A DNA stretch of 64,000 nt. Origin: Caballeronia sp. NK8 (GTDB lineage: Bacteria > Pseudomonadota > Gammaproteobacteria > Burkholderiales > Burkholderiaceae). A program made the position numbers and the translations under genes. The notes below the pieces were generated by a model, which saw nothing but the letters and a program-made list of their open reading frames with translations, had not been told where the DNA came from and did no database searches. Location of the stretch: assembly GCF_018408855.1 (NCBI RefSeq), contig NZ_AP024322.1, forward strand, positions 186,001-250,000, in the 5' to 3' direction. Shown piece after piece: positions 48,280 through 60,002 of the stretch. Position 1 is the stretch's first letter. Every line of letters starts with the position of its first letter.

Positions 48280-48908
48280 CGGCAGCGGTTTCTGCCGGAG
48301 CACTGTCGAGTTATCTGTCGGGTGCGGGGCTGGGCGCGAGCCTGATCGTCGCGATCGGCGCGCAGAACGCGTTCGTGTTGCGGCAGGGGTTGAAGCGCCG
48401 GCACGTGGGCGTGGTCGTGTCGATTTGCGCGCTCATCGACGTGCTGTTGATCGCGCTGGGCGTCGCCGGAATGGGCGCGCTCATCGCGCGTGCGCCCGTT
48501 CTGCTCGACGTGATTCGCTGGGCCGGCGCGATCTTCGTGTTTCTGTACGGATTGCGCGCGTTTCTCGCGGCATGGCGCGGGCCGGGGCATCTGAACGCGT
48601 CGGACGGCGAATCGCAGACGGCGATCGGCGCGGCGTCCACCGTGCTCGCGCTGTCGCTGCTCAATCCGCACGTCTATCTCGATACCGTGGTGCTGCTCGG
48701 GGGCATCGGCGCGCAACGCGGCTGGCCGGCCAACGCGTGGTTCGCGGCGGGCGCGATGTGCGCGTCGGTCGTCTGGTTCACCACGCTCGGCTACGGCGCG
48801 CGCCTTTTGGAACCGTGGTTCGAGAAGGACGTGTCGTGGCGCGTGTTGGATGTGATCGTCGGCTGCGTGATGTGGTGGATCGCGGCGTCCCTGATATTCG
48901 CGCGATGA
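48276..48908 (+). CDS. LysE/ArgO family amino acid exporter
   Basis: A 210-residue membrane protein with about six helices. The N-terminal GASLIVAIGAQNAFVLRQGLKR and the mid-protein LALSLLNPHVYLDTVVLLGG are the family signatures. Members export lysine or arginine across the inner membrane; the actual substrate is not clear from sequence. The start overlaps the maiA stop by 4 bases. It ends at a bidirectional terminator shared with ftsY. Confidence 0.9.
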   Translation: MTAAVSAGALSSYLSGAGLGASLIVAIGAQNAFVLRQGLKRRHVGVVVSICALIDVLLIALGVAGMGALIARAPVLLDVIRWAGAIFVFLYGLRAFLAAWRGPGHLNASDGESQTAIGAASTVLALSLLNPHVYLDTVVLLGGIGAQRGWPANAWFAAGAMCASVVWFTTLGYGARLLEPWFEKDVSWRVLDVIVGCVMWWIAASLIFAR

Positions 48909-48937
48909 AAAAAGGGCGTCCACGCGGACGCCCTTTT
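48908..48937. terminator. Bidirectional terminator between the lysE-type gene and ftsY
   Basis: GGGCGTCC (48914-48921) pairs with GGACGCCC (48926-48933) across a 4-base loop, with As on the left and Ts on the right, so it works on both strands. Confidence 0.92.
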
Positions 48938-48942
48938 CAGGT

Positions 48943-50199
48943 TCAGCCGAGCAGCGCGTCGGCGAATTCTTCGGCGCTGAACGGTTGCAGATCCTCGACC
49001 TTCTCGCCCACGCCGATGAAATACACCGGCACCGGCCGCTGTCGCGCGATCGCGGCGAGAATGCCGCCTTTCGCGGTGCCGTCGAGTTTCGTGACGACGA
49101 GACCGGTCAGACCCAGCGCATCGTCGAACGCCTTGACCTGCGCGAGCGCGTTCTGACCCGTGTTGGCATCGATCACGAGCAGCACTTCGTGCGGCGCGTC
49201 GGGCATCGCCTTCGCGATCACGCGGCGCACCTTGCGCAGCTCTTCCATCAGATGCAATTGCGTCGGCAGGCGGCCGGCGGTGTCGGCCATCATCACGTCG
49301 ATCTTGCGCGCGCGCGCCGCGCCGACCGCGTCGTAAATCACGGCGGCGGCATCGCCGCTTTCCTGCGCGATCACGGTCACGTTGTTGCGCTCGCCCCAGA
49401 CCGTGAGCTGTTCGCGCGCGGCGGCGCGGAAGGTGTCGCCGGCGGCGAGCAGCACGGACTGATCGAAGCGCTGCAGATGCTTCGCCAGCTTGCCGATGCT
49501 GGTCGTCTTGCCGACGCCGTTCACGCCCGCGATCATCATCACGAGCGGTTGCGCGCGGCCGAGCATCAGTGATTTTTCGAGCGGACGCAGCAAGTCGACG
49601 AGCAATTCGCGCAGCGCGGCCTTCACCTGCGATGCATCGGTCAGACGCTCCGAGCGCACTTTTTCGCGCAGCGATTCGAGCAGGAATTCGGTGGCGTCGA
49701 CGCCGGCGTCGGACATCAGCAGCGCGGTTTCGAGCTCTTCGTACAGGTCTTCATCGATCTTCGCGCTGACGAAAATGCCGGTCAGGTTGGAACTCGTCTT
49801 CGACAGACCGTGACGCAGGCGGGAAAGCCACGACTTCTTCGCAGCAGGATCGAGCGTGGGCGGCGGCAGGATTTCTTCGCTCGCCTGATCCGTTTCCGGA
49901 CCACGCGCCCATTGCGACTGCGTGCGGCCTTGCCAGTATTCCTTCGAATCGCCGGCCGGAAGCTGGACGGGCGCAGCGGTGATGGGCGCAACAGGAGCGA
50001 CGGGTTCGGGAGGCGCCGGTTCCGTCGGCTGAATATCCTCCGGCAGCGCTTCTTCCAGTGGGGCTTCGGCGCTGAGCGCCTGCCGTTCCAGCTCGGCGTC
50101 CGAGATGTCGTCGTCCCCGTCCGCCTCGACGATGTCTTCCTGAGGCGTGTCGAGCGGCGCGTCAGCCGGCTTTTTGAATTTCTTGAAGAAGCTGAACAT
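48943..50199 (-). CDS. ftsY: Signal recognition particle receptor FtsY
   Basis: A 418-residue SRP GTPase. The N-terminal ~110 residues are an acidic Pro/Glu-rich A-domain after MFSFFKKFKKPAD. The NG domain follows, with the P-loop GVNGVGKTTSIGKLA, the AAGDTFRAAAREQL motif, DTAGRLPTQ and TKLDGTAKGG. It docks ribosome-SRP complexes at the membrane. ATG 50199 is chosen; the frame continues further upstream but the protein start MFSFF is typical. Confidence 0.96.
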   Translation of the reverse strand: MFSFFKKFKKPADAPLDTPQEDIVEADGDDDISDAELERQALSAEAPLEEALPEDIQPTEPAPPEPVAPVAPITAAPVQLPAGDSKEYWQGRTQSQWARGPETDQASEEILPPPTLDPAAKKSWLSRLRHGLSKTSSNLTGIFVSAKIDEDLYEELETALLMSDAGVDATEFLLESLREKVRSERLTDASQVKAALRELLVDLLRPLEKSLMLGRAQPLVMMIAGVNGVGKTTSIGKLAKHLQRFDQSVLLAAGDTFRAAAREQLTVWGERNNVTVIAQESGDAAAVIYDAVGAARARKIDVMMADTAGRLPTQLHLMEELRKVRRVIAKAMPDAPHEVLLVIDANTGQNALAQVKAFDDALGLTGLVVTKLDGTAKGGILAAIARQRPVPVYFIGVGEKVEDLQPFSAEEFADALLG

Positions 50200-50432
50200 G
50201 GATGTGTGGCGATGATGCGCGCGTGATCGGTGGCCTCGTGCGCGCTTTGAGGTCGCTTTGCGCGAGGCCGGCGCGAAAGGGTAGAAGCCGCATATTTTAT
50301 CAGGCGCCGCCGCGCCCGCCCGTGCGGCACCCGGCACGGCGCGCGCGTGTGGTAACGTTGGCTTTCATTGCCCGTGCCGGCCGATCGTCAAGCAAAAATA
50401 CGTCCGGCGCGCTCGACTCCAACCATCCTCTT

Positions 50433-51059
50433 ATGCCTCGCTCGACCGCTACCCGTTCCGTCCTGCCCAGCCACACGCCCTTGCGCGGCGGCAAACCGCA
50501 CACGATCCGCATCATCGGCGGAGACTGGAAGCGCACACCGCTGCCCGTGCTCGATCTCGACGGCCTCAGGCCCACGCCGGATCGCGTGCGCGAAACGCTC
50601 TTCAACTGGCTCGGCCAGGATCTCTCCGGACAGCGTTGCCTCGACATGTTCGCGGGCAGCGGTGCGCTCGGTTTCGAGGCGGCGTCGCGCGGTGCGGCGC
50701 GCGTGCTGATGGTCGAGCGCAGCGCGAAGGCCGCCGCGCAGATCAGGGCGAATCAGACGAAGCTCGGCGCGCGCAACATCGAAATCGCGGAAGCAGATGC
50801 CCTGCGGCTCGCCACCAGCCTAGCGCCCGGCTCGTTCGACGTGATCTTTCTGGACCCGCCGTTCGGCGATCAGGCGTTGCTCTTGCGCGCGCTCGCGCTG
50901 GCGGTGCCGCTCGTCGCGCCCGATGGCGCGATTTACGTCGAATGCGGCGATCCGCTGGACCTGGCGGGTATCGACGCGCTCGCGGGCTGGAGCGTCGTGC
51001 GCGATGGTAAGGCGGGTGCCGTTCGCTATCATTTGCTGCGCCGCGAAAATGAGGAATAA
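50433..51059 (+). CDS. rsmD: 16S rRNA (guanine(966)-N(2))-methyltransferase
   Basis: A 208-residue methyltransferase with IRIIGGDWKRTPL, RPTPDRVRETLFNWL, the SAM motif CLDMFAGSGALGFEA and the N6/N2-amine signature IFLDPPFG. It methylates G966 of 16S rRNA. ATG 50433 leaves a 25-residue basic N-terminal extension before the conserved part. It is divergent from ftsY, a conserved neighbour, and followed by coaD after 100 bases. Confidence 0.95.
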   Translation: MPRSTATRSVLPSHTPLRGGKPHTIRIIGGDWKRTPLPVLDLDGLRPTPDRVRETLFNWLGQDLSGQRCLDMFAGSGALGFEAASRGAARVLMVERSAKAAAQIRANQTKLGARNIEIAEADALRLATSLAPGSFDVIFLDPPFGDQALLLRALALAVPLVAPDGAIYVECGDPLDLAGIDALAGWSVVRDGKAGAVRYHLLRRENEE

Positions 51060-51159
51060 TGCGCGTTCCCCAATTTGGGACAGCCAGTCTTGATGGGAAT
51101 GAGGCAGAGTGGGGCGTCGCAGCCACGCGACCCAATGTAAATAGAAGAGGAGAAAGCTC

Positions 51160-51666
51160 ATGGTTGTCGCCGTGTATCCGGGTACGTTCGACCCGCTCAC
51201 TCGTGGGCATGAAGACATTGTCCGGCGCGCATCGAGCATTTTCGATCAGCTCGTCGTGGGCGTCGCGGACAGCCGCGCGAAGAAGCCGTTTTTCTCGCTG
51301 CAGGAGCGGCTGGATATTGCGCACGACGTGCTCGGGCATTACCCGAACGTACAGGTGAGCAGTTTCACCGGGCTACTAAAAGACTTCGTGCGCAAGAACA
51401 ACGCGCGCGTGATCGTGCGCGGATTGCGTGCCGTGTCCGATTTCGAGTATGAGTTTCAGATGGCGGGGATGAACCGCTACCTGTTGCCCGACGTCGAGAC
51501 GATGTTCATGACGCCGTCCGACCAGTATCAGTTCATCTCGGGCACGATCGTGCGCGAGATCGCGCAGCTCGGCGGCGACGTGAGCAAGTTCGTGTTCCCG
51601 TCGGTGGAAAAGCGGCTGATCGACAAAGTCGGTAATCTGTCGCAGATGGACCCTGCGGCGCCGTGA
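51160..51666 (+). CDS. coaD: Pantetheine-phosphate adenylyltransferase
   Basis: A 168-residue nucleotidyltransferase. The [24 protein letters not shown] start contains the TxGH-like catalytic motif (TRGH), and [20 protein letters not shown] and the C-terminal [20 protein letters not shown] are conserved in CoaD. It makes dephospho-CoA. ATG 51160 is preceded by a gaggagaaag SD. Confidence 0.97.
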   Translation: MVVAVYPGTFDPLTRGHEDIVRRASSIFDQLVVGVADSRAKKPFFSLQERLDIAHDVLGHYPNVQVSSFTGLLKDFVRKNNARVIVRGLRAVSDFEYEFQMAGMNRYLLPDVETMFMTPSDQYQFISGTIVREIAQLGGDVSKFVFPSVEKRLIDKVGNLSQMDPAAP

Positions 51667-51740
51667 AGCGCCCAGCCCGTGCGTCATCAGAAATGGCGCG
51701 CGGGCGTCATGCCGGTCGAGATACCGGCGCAAGAGAGTGA

Positions 51741-53068
<1,328 letters not shown>

Positions 53069-53081
53069 AGTGGGCTCCAGA

Positions 53082-53684
53082 TCAGGAATTACGGTGCAGG
53101 TTCATCATCGCACGCTCGGTTTCGCCGGCGACGACGAAAGGCATCACGGCAAGGGCACGCTCGATCGACTGATCGATCACGTCCTGTTCCTCGCGGCGCG
53201 GCGGCTTGAGCACGAAGTTCGCGACATCGGGTTTCGCACCCGCGCGCGCGCCTTCTGGAATCAGATCGCGCGGATGCCCGATGCCGATGCGCAAGCGCCA
53301 GTATTGCTGCGACGAGAGATGCGCGGAAATATCCTTGAGGCCGTTATGTCCGCCGCTGCCGCCGCCGAGCTTCATCTTGACGGTGCCGGGCGGAAGGTCG
53401 AGCTCGTCGTGCGCGACGAGAATCTCGTCGGGCAGGATCTTGAAGAACTGCGCGAGCGCGACCACCGATTGACCCGAACGGTTCATGAAGGTCTGCGGTT
53501 CGAGCAGATGGATCTCGTGGCCGTGCAGGCGTCCCTTGCCGTAGAAACCGTGAAAGCGGCGTTCTTCGCGCAGCGTCGCACCGGCGTCGCGTGCGAACTG
53601 GTCGACGAACCAGAAGCCCGCGTTATGCCGTGTCGCGGTGTATTCGGCGCCCGGATTGCCCAGGCCGACGATCAGCTTGATCAT
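53082..53684 (-). CDS. pth: Peptidyl-tRNA hydrolase
   Basis: A 200-residue Pth1 enzyme beginning [28 protein letters not shown]; the catalytic histidine is in TRHNAG, and [15 protein letters not shown] and [30 protein letters not shown] are conserved. It releases peptides from stalled peptidyl-tRNAs. It follows rplY in a conserved rplY-pth pair. Confidence 0.97.
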   Translation of the reverse strand: MIKLIVGLGNPGAEYTATRHNAGFWFVDQFARDAGATLREERRFHGFYGKGRLHGHEIHLLEPQTFMNRSGQSVVALAQFFKILPDEILVAHDELDLPPGTVKMKLGGGSGGHNGLKDISAHLSSQQYWRLRIGIGHPRDLIPEGARAGAKPDVANFVLKPPRREEQDVIDQSIERALAVMPFVVAGETERAMMNLHRNS

Positions 53685-53702
53685 GTCGAATCGTGTAGAG
53701 CG

Positions 53703-53736
53703 AAAAAAACCCGCCGGGGCTTGCGCGCCGGCGGGT
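53703..53736 (-). terminator. Rho-independent terminator between rplY and pth
   Basis: ACCCGCCGG (53709-53717) pairs with CCGGCGGGT (53728-53736); on the minus strand a T-run (As at 53703-53709) follows. It ends the rplY message before pth. Confidence 0.85.
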
Positions 53737-53788
53737 CACGTCGACCGTTCTTGCGAACGGATCGAGAGGATAGCGGTGTTCCGCGTGC

Positions 53789-54406
53789 TTACTCGGCTGC
53801 CGGCTTTTCGCCTTCAGCTTCGCCAGCCCCTTCCGACACGACAGCAGCCGGAACGGTAGCCGAAGCCACGACCGGGTTTTCTGCCTCGACGGACACCGTC
53901 AGGCTTACGCCCTTCGGCAGCGGGATGTCCTTCGCGTGCATCGTCTGGCCGGCTTCGATCTTCGCCAGATCGATTTCCAGGAACTCAGGCAGGTCTGCCG
54001 GCAGGCATTCCACTTCCAGTTCCGTCACGACGTGCGAGATCACCGCGCCCGCCAGCTTCACGGCCGGGTTGGTTTCCTGGTTCATGAAGTGCAGCGGCAC
54101 CTTGGTGTGCAGCTTCTTCTTCGCGTCGACGCGCTGGAAGTCCACGTGCAGCACGAGCTGCTTGAACGGATGGTATTGCACGTCGCGCAGCAGAACCTGT
54201 TGCGACTTGCCGGCCAGTTCCAGATCGAGAATCGACGAGTGGAAAACTTCTTTCTTCAGGGCGTGCCACAGGGCGTTGTGGTCCAGTTCGACCAGTTGAA
54301 CGTCCGTTTCACCACCGTACACGATACCCGGGGTCTTACCCGAGTTGCGCAGGCGGCGGCTCGCACCCGTACCTTGCTTGCTACGCTCGAAAGCGACGAC
54401 TTTCAT
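53789..54406 (-). CDS. rplY: 50S ribosomal protein L25/general stress protein Ctc
   Basis: A 205-residue long-form L25 (Ctc). The N-terminal 5S rRNA-binding domain (about 1-95: [32 protein letters not shown]) is followed by a beta C-terminal domain ([24 protein letters not shown]). The last ~25 residues are Ala/Glu-rich. It binds 5S rRNA in the ribosome. It sits between prs and pth, the usual order. Confidence 0.96.
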   Translation of the reverse strand: MKVVAFERSKQGTGASRRLRNSGKTPGIVYGGETDVQLVELDHNALWHALKKEVFHSSILDLELAGKSQQVLLRDVQYHPFKQLVLHVDFQRVDAKKKLHTKVPLHFMNQETNPAVKLAGAVISHVVTELEVECLPADLPEFLEIDLAKIEAGQTMHAKDIPLPKGVSLTVSVEAENPVVASATVPAAVVSEGAGEAEGEKPAAE

Positions 54407-54514
54407 ATCTGACTCCTATATCTGCCCGCGACCAGGCAGGGAAACCGGGATCATCGAAAAGGTGTGATCCCACAACAAGCGACGCGAACCTTCGTACGTT
54501 CGCATCGATCATGC

Positions 54515-54547
54515 AAAAAGACGCGAAGCGTGTGCTTCGCGTCTTTT
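54515..54547 (-). terminator. Rho-independent terminator after prs
   Basis: AAAAGACGCGAAGC (54516-54529) pairs perfectly with GCTTCGCGTCTTTT (54534-54547) across a 4-base loop, with a T-run on the minus strand. Confidence 0.93.
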
Positions 54548-54559
54548 CGCCAATTCTGT

Positions 54560-55513
54560 TTAACCTTCGGCGAACAGCGACATCACCGAGTCGCCGCGCC
54601 GGATTCGCGAGAACGTCTCCGCGAGCAGACCCGCGCTCGACAGAAGACGGATCTTCGAGCATGCGAGCGATTCGGCCGACAGCGGAATCGTGTCCGTGAC
54701 GACGAGCTCGTCCAGCTGCGACGCCGCGATGCGCTCTCCCGCGCCACCCGAGAGCACCGGGTGCGTGGCATACGCGAAGACCTGCTTCGCGCCGCGGTCC
54801 TTCAGCACTTGCGCGGCCTTGCACAGCGTGCCGGCGGTATCGACCATGTCGTCCATGATCACGCAGGTGCGTCCTTCCACTTCACCGATGATGTTCATCA
54901 CCTCGGCGACATTCGCCTTCGGACGGCGCTTGTCGATGATCGCGAGGTCGGTGTTCAACTGCTTGGCGAGCGCACGCGCGCGCACCACGCCGCCGACGTC
55001 CGGCGACACGACCAGCAGATGGTCATGGTTCTGCTTGCGCAGATCGCCGAGCAGAACGGGGGTAGCGTAGATGTTGTCGACGGGGATGTCGAAGAAGCCT
55101 TGAATCTGGTCGGCGTGCAGGTCCATGGTGATCACGCGATCGACGCCGGCAATTTCCAGCATGTTCGCGACGACCTTCGCCGAGATGGCCACTCGCGCGG
55201 AACGCGGACGGCGGTCTTGGCGCGCATAGCCGAAGTAGGGGATGGCTGCGGTGATCCGGCCTGCGGATGCGCGCTTGAGCGCATCGACCATGATCATCAG
55301 TTCCATCAGATTGTCGTTCGTCGGAGCGCAGGTGGACTGCAGAACGAATACGTCTTTACCCCGAACGTTTTCCTGAATCTCGACCATGATCTCGCCGTCT
55401 GAGAAGCGGCTGACCATTGCTTTGCCGAGAGGAATTCCAAGGATTTTGACGACTTCCTGTGCAAGCGCGGGATTTGCGTTGCCAGTAAAAACCATCAGGC
55501 CGTCACTGCTCAT
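54560..55513 (-). CDS. prs: Ribose-phosphate pyrophosphokinase
   Basis: A 317-residue PRPP synthase. It begins [44 protein letters not shown], the [13 protein letters not shown] loop ([15 protein letters not shown]), the ribose-5-P loop [10 protein letters not shown] and the divalent-cation region [15 protein letters not shown] are conserved. It makes PRPP from ribose-5-P and ATP. The start at 55513 is the family start; the longer frame to 55690 reads through the tRNA gene. Confidence 0.97.
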   Translation of the reverse strand: MSSDGLMVFTGNANPALAQEVVKILGIPLGKAMVSRFSDGEIMVEIQENVRGKDVFVLQSTCAPTNDNLMELMIMVDALKRASAGRITAAIPYFGYARQDRRPRSARVAISAKVVANMLEIAGVDRVITMDLHADQIQGFFDIPVDNIYATPVLLGDLRKQNHDHLLVVSPDVGGVVRARALAKQLNTDLAIIDKRRPKANVAEVMNIIGEVEGRTCVIMDDMVDTAGTLCKAAQVLKDRGAKQVFAYATHPVLSGGAGERIAASQLDELVVTDTIPLSAESLACSKIRLLSSAGLLAETFSRIRRGDSVMSLFAEG

Positions 55514-55563
55514 CGTGCACCTGTCTGCGGCTGGAGGCGAGAGGAAAAACGCGAGAAAAGGAA

Positions 55564-55640
55564 TGGCAGGGGAGGAAGGACTCGAACCCTCGCATGCCGG
55601 AATCAAAATCCGGTGCCTTGACCAACTTGGCGACTCCCCT
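55564..55640 (-). tRNA. tRNA-Gln (anticodon TTG)
   Basis: A 77-base tRNA with encoded CCA. Acceptor stem AGGGGAG pairs with CTCCCCT, followed by discriminator G and CCA. The D-arm starts TCGCCAAG, the anticodon stem CCGGA/TCCGG carries the loop TTTTGAT with anticodon TTG, and the T-arm has GGTTCGAGTCC. The pattern closely follows bacterial tRNA-Gln. It lies between ispE and prs and is transcribed in the same direction. Confidence 0.95.
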
Positions 55641-55693
55641 ACACAACTCTGAGTCTCGCCGGGAAGTGTAGGACATACCCGACGAAACAAAAC

Positions 55694-56575
55694 CTATGAC
55701 GCGAAAGCGAAGAGAGGATGAGAATCCAGACTTGCCGTCACTACGCTTTTCCAGCTTGCCGGCAGTTTGGCTTGCGCCATTTCTGCTTCGGCTCGGCTGG
55801 CGAAAGCGGCGAACACGCTTGCTCCAGATCCGGTCATTCGCGCCGGTGCGAGATTGACAAACCACTCGAGCACCTGTGCAACTTCCGCGTACTTTTCTGC
55901 AACTACAGCCTGCATGTCATTTCGACCGAAGCTGTCCGGCCAGTTAGTGTCTGACCTTTGCGCTGCAAGAAAGTCCATCATTTTGGCGACTTTCGTATCC
56001 CTTGTCAAGGCTTTTTCCGAAAAAATCGCCGCGGTCGGAACGTGAACATTAGGTGTGACGACCAGGAAGAAGCGCTTTGGCAGATCGACTGCCTGGAGCG
56101 CCTCACCTACACCCTCTGCGAATGCATTTTGCCCGAAGACAAAAAACGGCACGTCCGCGCCGAGTTGCAGGCCGAGATTCTGCAGAATCTCACGCGAAAG
56201 ATCAACACCCCATAGGCGATTTAACGCCAAAAGTGTTGTCGCCGCGTCGGAACTGCCTCCGCCGAGGCCCGCGCCCATCGGCAGACGCTTGTCGATCTCG
56301 ATTTCCACGCCGAACGACGTGCCCGTGTGCTGCCGAAGCAGGCGCGCCGCGCGCACGATGAGGTCGTCGGCTTCGGGCACGCCCGGCACGTCCGTCTTGC
56401 GCGTGACGATGCCGTCGTCGCGGCGCGTGAAGTGCAGCCGGTCGCCCCAGTCGAGCAACTGGAAGACGGTCTGCAGCGAGTGATACCCATCCGGGCGGCG
56501 GCCCGTGATGTGCAGGAAAAGGTTCAGCTTCGCGGGCGCGAGGCAGTCACGGAGCGAATCGGTCGATGAGAACAT
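55694..56575 (-). CDS. ispE: 4-diphosphocytidyl-2-C-methyl-D-erythritol kinase
   Basis: A 293-residue GHMP kinase. The N-terminal [28 protein letters not shown] and the ATP-binding loop [18 protein letters not shown] near residue 95-110 are diagnostic, and [12 protein letters not shown] is the C-terminal GHMP motif. It phosphorylates CDP-methylerythritol in the MEP isoprenoid pathway. It follows lolB by 20 bases and lies just upstream of tRNA-Gln and prs. Confidence 0.96.
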   Translation of the reverse strand: MFSSTDSLRDCLAPAKLNLFLHITGRRPDGYHSLQTVFQLLDWGDRLHFTRRDDGIVTRKTDVPGVPEADDLIVRAARLLRQHTGTSFGVEIEIDKRLPMGAGLGGGSSDAATTLLALNRLWGVDLSREILQNLGLQLGADVPFFVFGQNAFAEGVGEALQAVDLPKRFFLVVTPNVHVPTAAIFSEKALTRDTKVAKMMDFLAAQRSDTNWPDSFGRNDMQAVVAEKYAEVAQVLEWFVNLAPARMTGSGASVFAAFASRAEAEMAQAKLPASWKSVVTASLDSHPLFAFAS

Positions 56576-56594
56576 GCGTGATGCAACTGCAAGG

Positions 56595-57221
56595 TTATTG
56601 ATCGAGCACCAGCTTGATGTCGAGCGGCGGTTCGTTGCGCATCAGATTCACGCGCTTCACCCCGGTCGCGGGCGCGTCGGCGTAGGCGAGGTAATCGATC
56701 GTCCATCCGTCCTGCTTGATTTCCTTCGGGCGGCCATTGTTCGATTCGGGATCGAGCGTCGTCTGCGCGCGAGAACTGGGCGCGGCCGACGGCTGCAGCC
56801 AATAGCGCAGGCCTTCGACGGGCAGCGCGAAGCCGAGCGTGTTCTGCATCAGCAGGGAGACGTTGTCGGCGCTCACTGGCTGGCGGTTGGGAAGTTCGAG
56901 CGTGGCAAGCGACGGCGACGACGTGACGATCGCCATCGTCTGGCCGAGCGGATTGCGCAGTTGCAGCGTGACGGTGTCGCCTGTCTCCTGCCACTCGAAG
57001 TTGCCGTACGCGTTGCGCTGCACGCCGTTCTGGTCGTTGTACTGCACGGCGAAGCGTCCGTGATACGCGCGGCTCGTCTGCGTCGCGAGCGAAGTGGTTG
57101 CGTTCGTTGTAGTGGGGACGCGCGGCTGCACCGCGCAACCCGACATCACCAGCGCGGCGGCGGCCGCGACGCCGAGCGCGCCGCGTCGAAGCGCTGCGCC
57201 GGCAAAGAATTCGAATGCCAT
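56595..57221 (-). CDS. lolB: Outer membrane lipoprotein LolB
   Basis: A 208-residue lipoprotein. The signal peptide ends in the lipobox MSGC (about residues 26-29), followed by a LolB beta-barrel domain with [24 protein letters not shown] and [15 protein letters not shown]. LolB receives lipoproteins from LolA and inserts them into the outer membrane. The start codon shares one base with the stop of the upstream TPR gene (TGATG), so translation is coupled. A lolB-ispE-prs order is normal. Confidence 0.92.
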   Translation of the reverse strand: MAFEFFAGAALRRGALGVAAAAALVMSGCAVQPRVPTTTNATTSLATQTSRAYHGRFAVQYNDQNGVQRNAYGNFEWQETGDTVTLQLRNPLGQTMAIVTSSPSLATLELPNRQPVSADNVSLLMQNTLGFALPVEGLRYWLQPSAAPSSRAQTTLDPESNNGRPKEIKQDGWTIDYLAYADAPATGVKRVNLMRNEPPLDIKLVLDQ

Positions 57222-59080
57222 CAAAGATCGTTTACCTGGAGTCGTTTTAGCGTTTTGACGAGCGTGTCGTTGTCCGGTTCGAGCTTTTGCGCCTGCCGCC
57301 ACGTGTCGCGCGCCTGATCCTGCTGACCGGACTTCCACTGCACCTCGCCCAGATGCGCGCCTATTTCGGCATTCGGCTGAAGGTTGTATGCGTTCTTGAG
57401 AATCTTCTCCGCTTCGGCCGAATTGCCCTGACGGAAACGCGCCCAGCCGAGGCTGTCCATGATGAACGCGTCGTTGGGCGCGAGCGAAACCGCTTTTTCG
57501 ATCAGCTTCACCGCTTCGTCGAGCCGCTGGTTGCGGTCGACGAGCGAGTAGCCGAGCGCGTTGTACGCCTGCGGGTTGTTCGGCTGCGTGCGCATCAGCG
57601 TGCGCAATTGCGCTTCCATCACGTCGTAATGACCGTTCTTTTCGGCGGCCATCGCGTAGTCGTAGATGAGATCGGGATCGTCGGGGAACGCGGCGACCGC
57701 TTTCGCGAGATTCGCTTCCGCTTCCTTGTAGCGATGCGCCTCGAACAGAATCGCGGAGTCGGTGCGCGCGAGCAGCGCGAGATCGCGCGGATCGGAACTT
57801 TGCAGGCCGCCGAGCAGCGCACGCGCGTCGTCCACCTTGCCCTGCTTCGCGAGCAGTTGCGCGCGTGTGATCTGCGCGGGCAGATACTGCTGGCTCGTGC
57901 GCGGAATCTTGTCGAGCCACTGGCTCGCGGCAGCCTCGTTCTTCTGCTCCAGCGCCAGTTGCGCGAGATAGATGTACGCCTGGCCCGGGTCCGCGCCCGG
58001 CGTGCTTTCCGCCGTCTTCGCGTAAAGATTCAGAAAATCCTGCGCCTTGTCGAACTGTTTCTTCTGAATGTTGATGAGCGCGAGCGCCATCAACGGTGTC
58101 AGGTCTTTCGGGTCGTTCTTGCGCATGATCTCGAACTGCTTCTGCGCGTCGTCGAGCCTGTCGGACGACAGATACAACTGCGCAAGCGCGAGCCGTGCAT
58201 CATGCGATTTCGGGTTCTTGTCGAGATACTTCTCGAACGAAGCGATGCCTTCCTTGCGCTCCTCCGGGCCCATGCGCGCGAGCGTGAGCGCGGCGGGCAG
58301 ATAGTCTGGCTTGAGTTGCAGCGCCTTTTCGAGCGATGCCTTCGCGCCCGGCTGATCGTCCGCGATCAATTGCTGGCGTGCGAGCGCGAGCTGCACTTCG
58401 GGCCGGTCCTGATCGTTTTTCGTCAGATCCTTGAGCACGTTCAGCCCGCCGACGCGATTCGGTCCGCGCGCGAGCAGGCTCTGCAAGGAAAGAATGGCCT
58501 CGCCGCGCTGTTCGGGCGACACCTTCGAGAGTTCGCGCTCGAGCGTGGGCTTGGCGTCGTCCGGCTTGCCGCTGACGATCAGCAGCGATGCGCTCAACTG
58601 CGCCGCGCGCTCCGAATGCGGCGCGAACTGCTGCCAGAGCTGCGCCGACGTGAGCGCATCGTTCGGGCTTTGCGCTGCGATCGCGATTTCGGTCGCACGC
58701 TGCGCGAAACGCGGGTCGTGCGTGTCGCGGGCGAGAGAGAGATAGGTCTGGTAAGCGGGAGCAGGCTGGCCGCGTTGCAGCGCGACTTCGGCCGCCAGCA
58801 CCTGGAACACGATCTGGCTGGACATTGCCACGTTCGGCAAGTCCTGCGATTCAGCACCGCTCACCGGTGCGGTCAGCAGATCGGCCGCGCTTTGTGCGTC
58901 GGACTGGTCGTCTTCGCTTGGAACGGGCGACGCGTTCGGCGCCTGCGCGTGTGCGGGCGCAAATGCGAGCGCGGCCATCGCGAGCGCGACGGCGCCGGCG
59001 ATTCGCGACATGGGCACGGCGAACGAATGCGCCAGGCCGGCGTGACGCTTCGCAAACAGCTTCATGACGAACGAGTTCAT
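57221..59080 (-). CDS. Periplasmic tetratricopeptide-repeat protein
   Basis: About 619 residues. A signal peptide ([15 protein letters not shown]... to APAHAQA, cleavage near residue 45) precedes a long series of TPR-like helix pairs, for example [44 protein letters not shown] and [33 protein letters not shown]. The last segments [12 protein letters not shown] and [13 protein letters not shown] are frequent in this family next to lolB. It probably acts as a scaffold in the envelope; partner unknown. ATG 59080 is chosen, with ATG 59065 possible. Divergent from mutM. Confidence 0.88.
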   Translation of the reverse strand: MNSFVMKLFAKRHAGLAHSFAVPMSRIAGAVALAMAALAFAPAHAQAPNASPVPSEDDQSDAQSAADLLTAPVSGAESQDLPNVAMSSQIVFQVLAAEVALQRGQPAPAYQTYLSLARDTHDPRFAQRATEIAIAAQSPNDALTSAQLWQQFAPHSERAAQLSASLLIVSGKPDDAKPTLERELSKVSPEQRGEAILSLQSLLARGPNRVGGLNVLKDLTKNDQDRPEVQLALARQQLIADDQPGAKASLEKALQLKPDYLPAALTLARMGPEERKEGIASFEKYLDKNPKSHDARLALAQLYLSSDRLDDAQKQFEIMRKNDPKDLTPLMALALINIQKKQFDKAQDFLNLYAKTAESTPGADPGQAYIYLAQLALEQKNEAAASQWLDKIPRTSQQYLPAQITRAQLLAKQGKVDDARALLGGLQSSDPRDLALLARTDSAILFEAHRYKEAEANLAKAVAAFPDDPDLIYDYAMAAEKNGHYDVMEAQLRTLMRTQPNNPQAYNALGYSLVDRNQRLDEAVKLIEKAVSLAPNDAFIMDSLGWARFRQGNSAEAEKILKNAYNLQPNAEIGAHLGEVQWKSGQQDQARDTWRQAQKLEPDNDTLVKTLKRLQVNDL

Positions 59081-59165
59081 GGAAATCCAGACGATGTTTC
59101 GGTCGATTGTAACGCGGTCGCTAAAATACCGGCACAACCGTCCCAGCAAGTCTCTCTCCAGAAAA

Positions 59166-59996
59166 ATGCCCGAATTGCCGGAAGTCGAAGTCACCCGCCG
59201 GGGAATCGAACCCTATGTCGCCGGACGGCGTGTCGAGCACGTCGATGTACGCACGCCGGCGCTGCGCTGGCCGATCCCGCCGCATCTTCCGAAAACGCTC
59301 GATCATCTGAAGATCGAGCGGGTCGAGCGGCGCGGCAAGTATCTGCTGTTCGAGACGGTGGAAGGGTGGCTGATCGTACATCTCGGCATGACGGGCACAT
59401 TGCGCGTGCTGCGTCACGTGCCGAAGCCGCCCGAGGCGGCGAAACACGATCACGTCGATATCGTGTTCGACGAGTTCATCCTGCGCTTTCGCGATCCGCG
59501 CCGCTTCGGTGCGATCCTCTGGCATCCGCGCGCGGACGGCGACGTCCTCGATCATCCGCTGCTCGCGAGTCTGGGCGTCGAGCCGTTCTCGCCGGAGTTC
59601 TCCGGCACGCTGCTGTTTCGCGAGACGCGCGGGCGCAAGGTGTCGGTGAAGCAGGCGCTGCTGGCGGGCGATATCGTCGTGGGCGTGGGGAACATCTATG
59701 CATCGGAGAGCCTCTTTCGCGCGGGCATCCGGCCGACCACCGCTGCCGGGCGCATCTCGCTCGTGCGCTACGATCTGCTCGCGGACGCAGTGCGCGTGAC
59801 GCTCGCCGCCGCCATCGACAAGGGCGGCAGCACCTTGCGCGATTTTGTCGGCAGCAATGGCGAGTCGGGCTACTTCCAGCTCGACTATTTCGTCTATGAT
59901 CGCGCGGGCCTGCCGTGCCACGTGTGCGGCACCGCGATCAGACAAATCGTCCAGGGACAGCGCTCCACGTACTTTTGCCCGCGCTGCCAACGCTAA
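59166..59996 (+). CDS. mutM: Formamidopyrimidine-DNA glycosylase
   Basis: A 276-residue Fpg/MutM. It begins [18 protein letters not shown], where Pro2 (after Met removal) is the catalytic amine and Glu3 also acts; the H2TH region [16 protein letters not shown] and the C-terminal zinc finger [25 protein letters not shown] are complete. It removes 8-oxoguanine from DNA. mutY follows after 6 bases, so the two parts of the GO repair system form one unit. Confidence 0.97.
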   Translation: MPELPEVEVTRRGIEPYVAGRRVEHVDVRTPALRWPIPPHLPKTLDHLKIERVERRGKYLLFETVEGWLIVHLGMTGTLRVLRHVPKPPEAAKHDHVDIVFDEFILRFRDPRRFGAILWHPRADGDVLDHPLLASLGVEPFSPEFSGTLLFRETRGRKVSVKQALLAGDIVVGVGNIYASESLFRAGIRPTTAAGRISLVRYDLLADAVRVTLAAAIDKGGSTLRDFVGSNGESGYFQLDYFVYDRAGLPCHVCGTAIRQIVQGQRSTYFCPRCQR

Positions 59997-60002
59997 TTTC
60001 CG

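Noticed and set aside
55386..55652. Small ORF with translation ending [21 protein letters not shown]
   Set aside because: This is the familiar false protein obtained by translating across a tRNA gene; the tRNA-Gln at 55564-55640 explains it.
57287..59899. 870-codon plus-strand frame opposite the TPR gene and running into mutM in another frame
   Set aside because: The TPR protein and MutM are both clear; this frame has no recognisable domain and Arg/Leu-biased composition.
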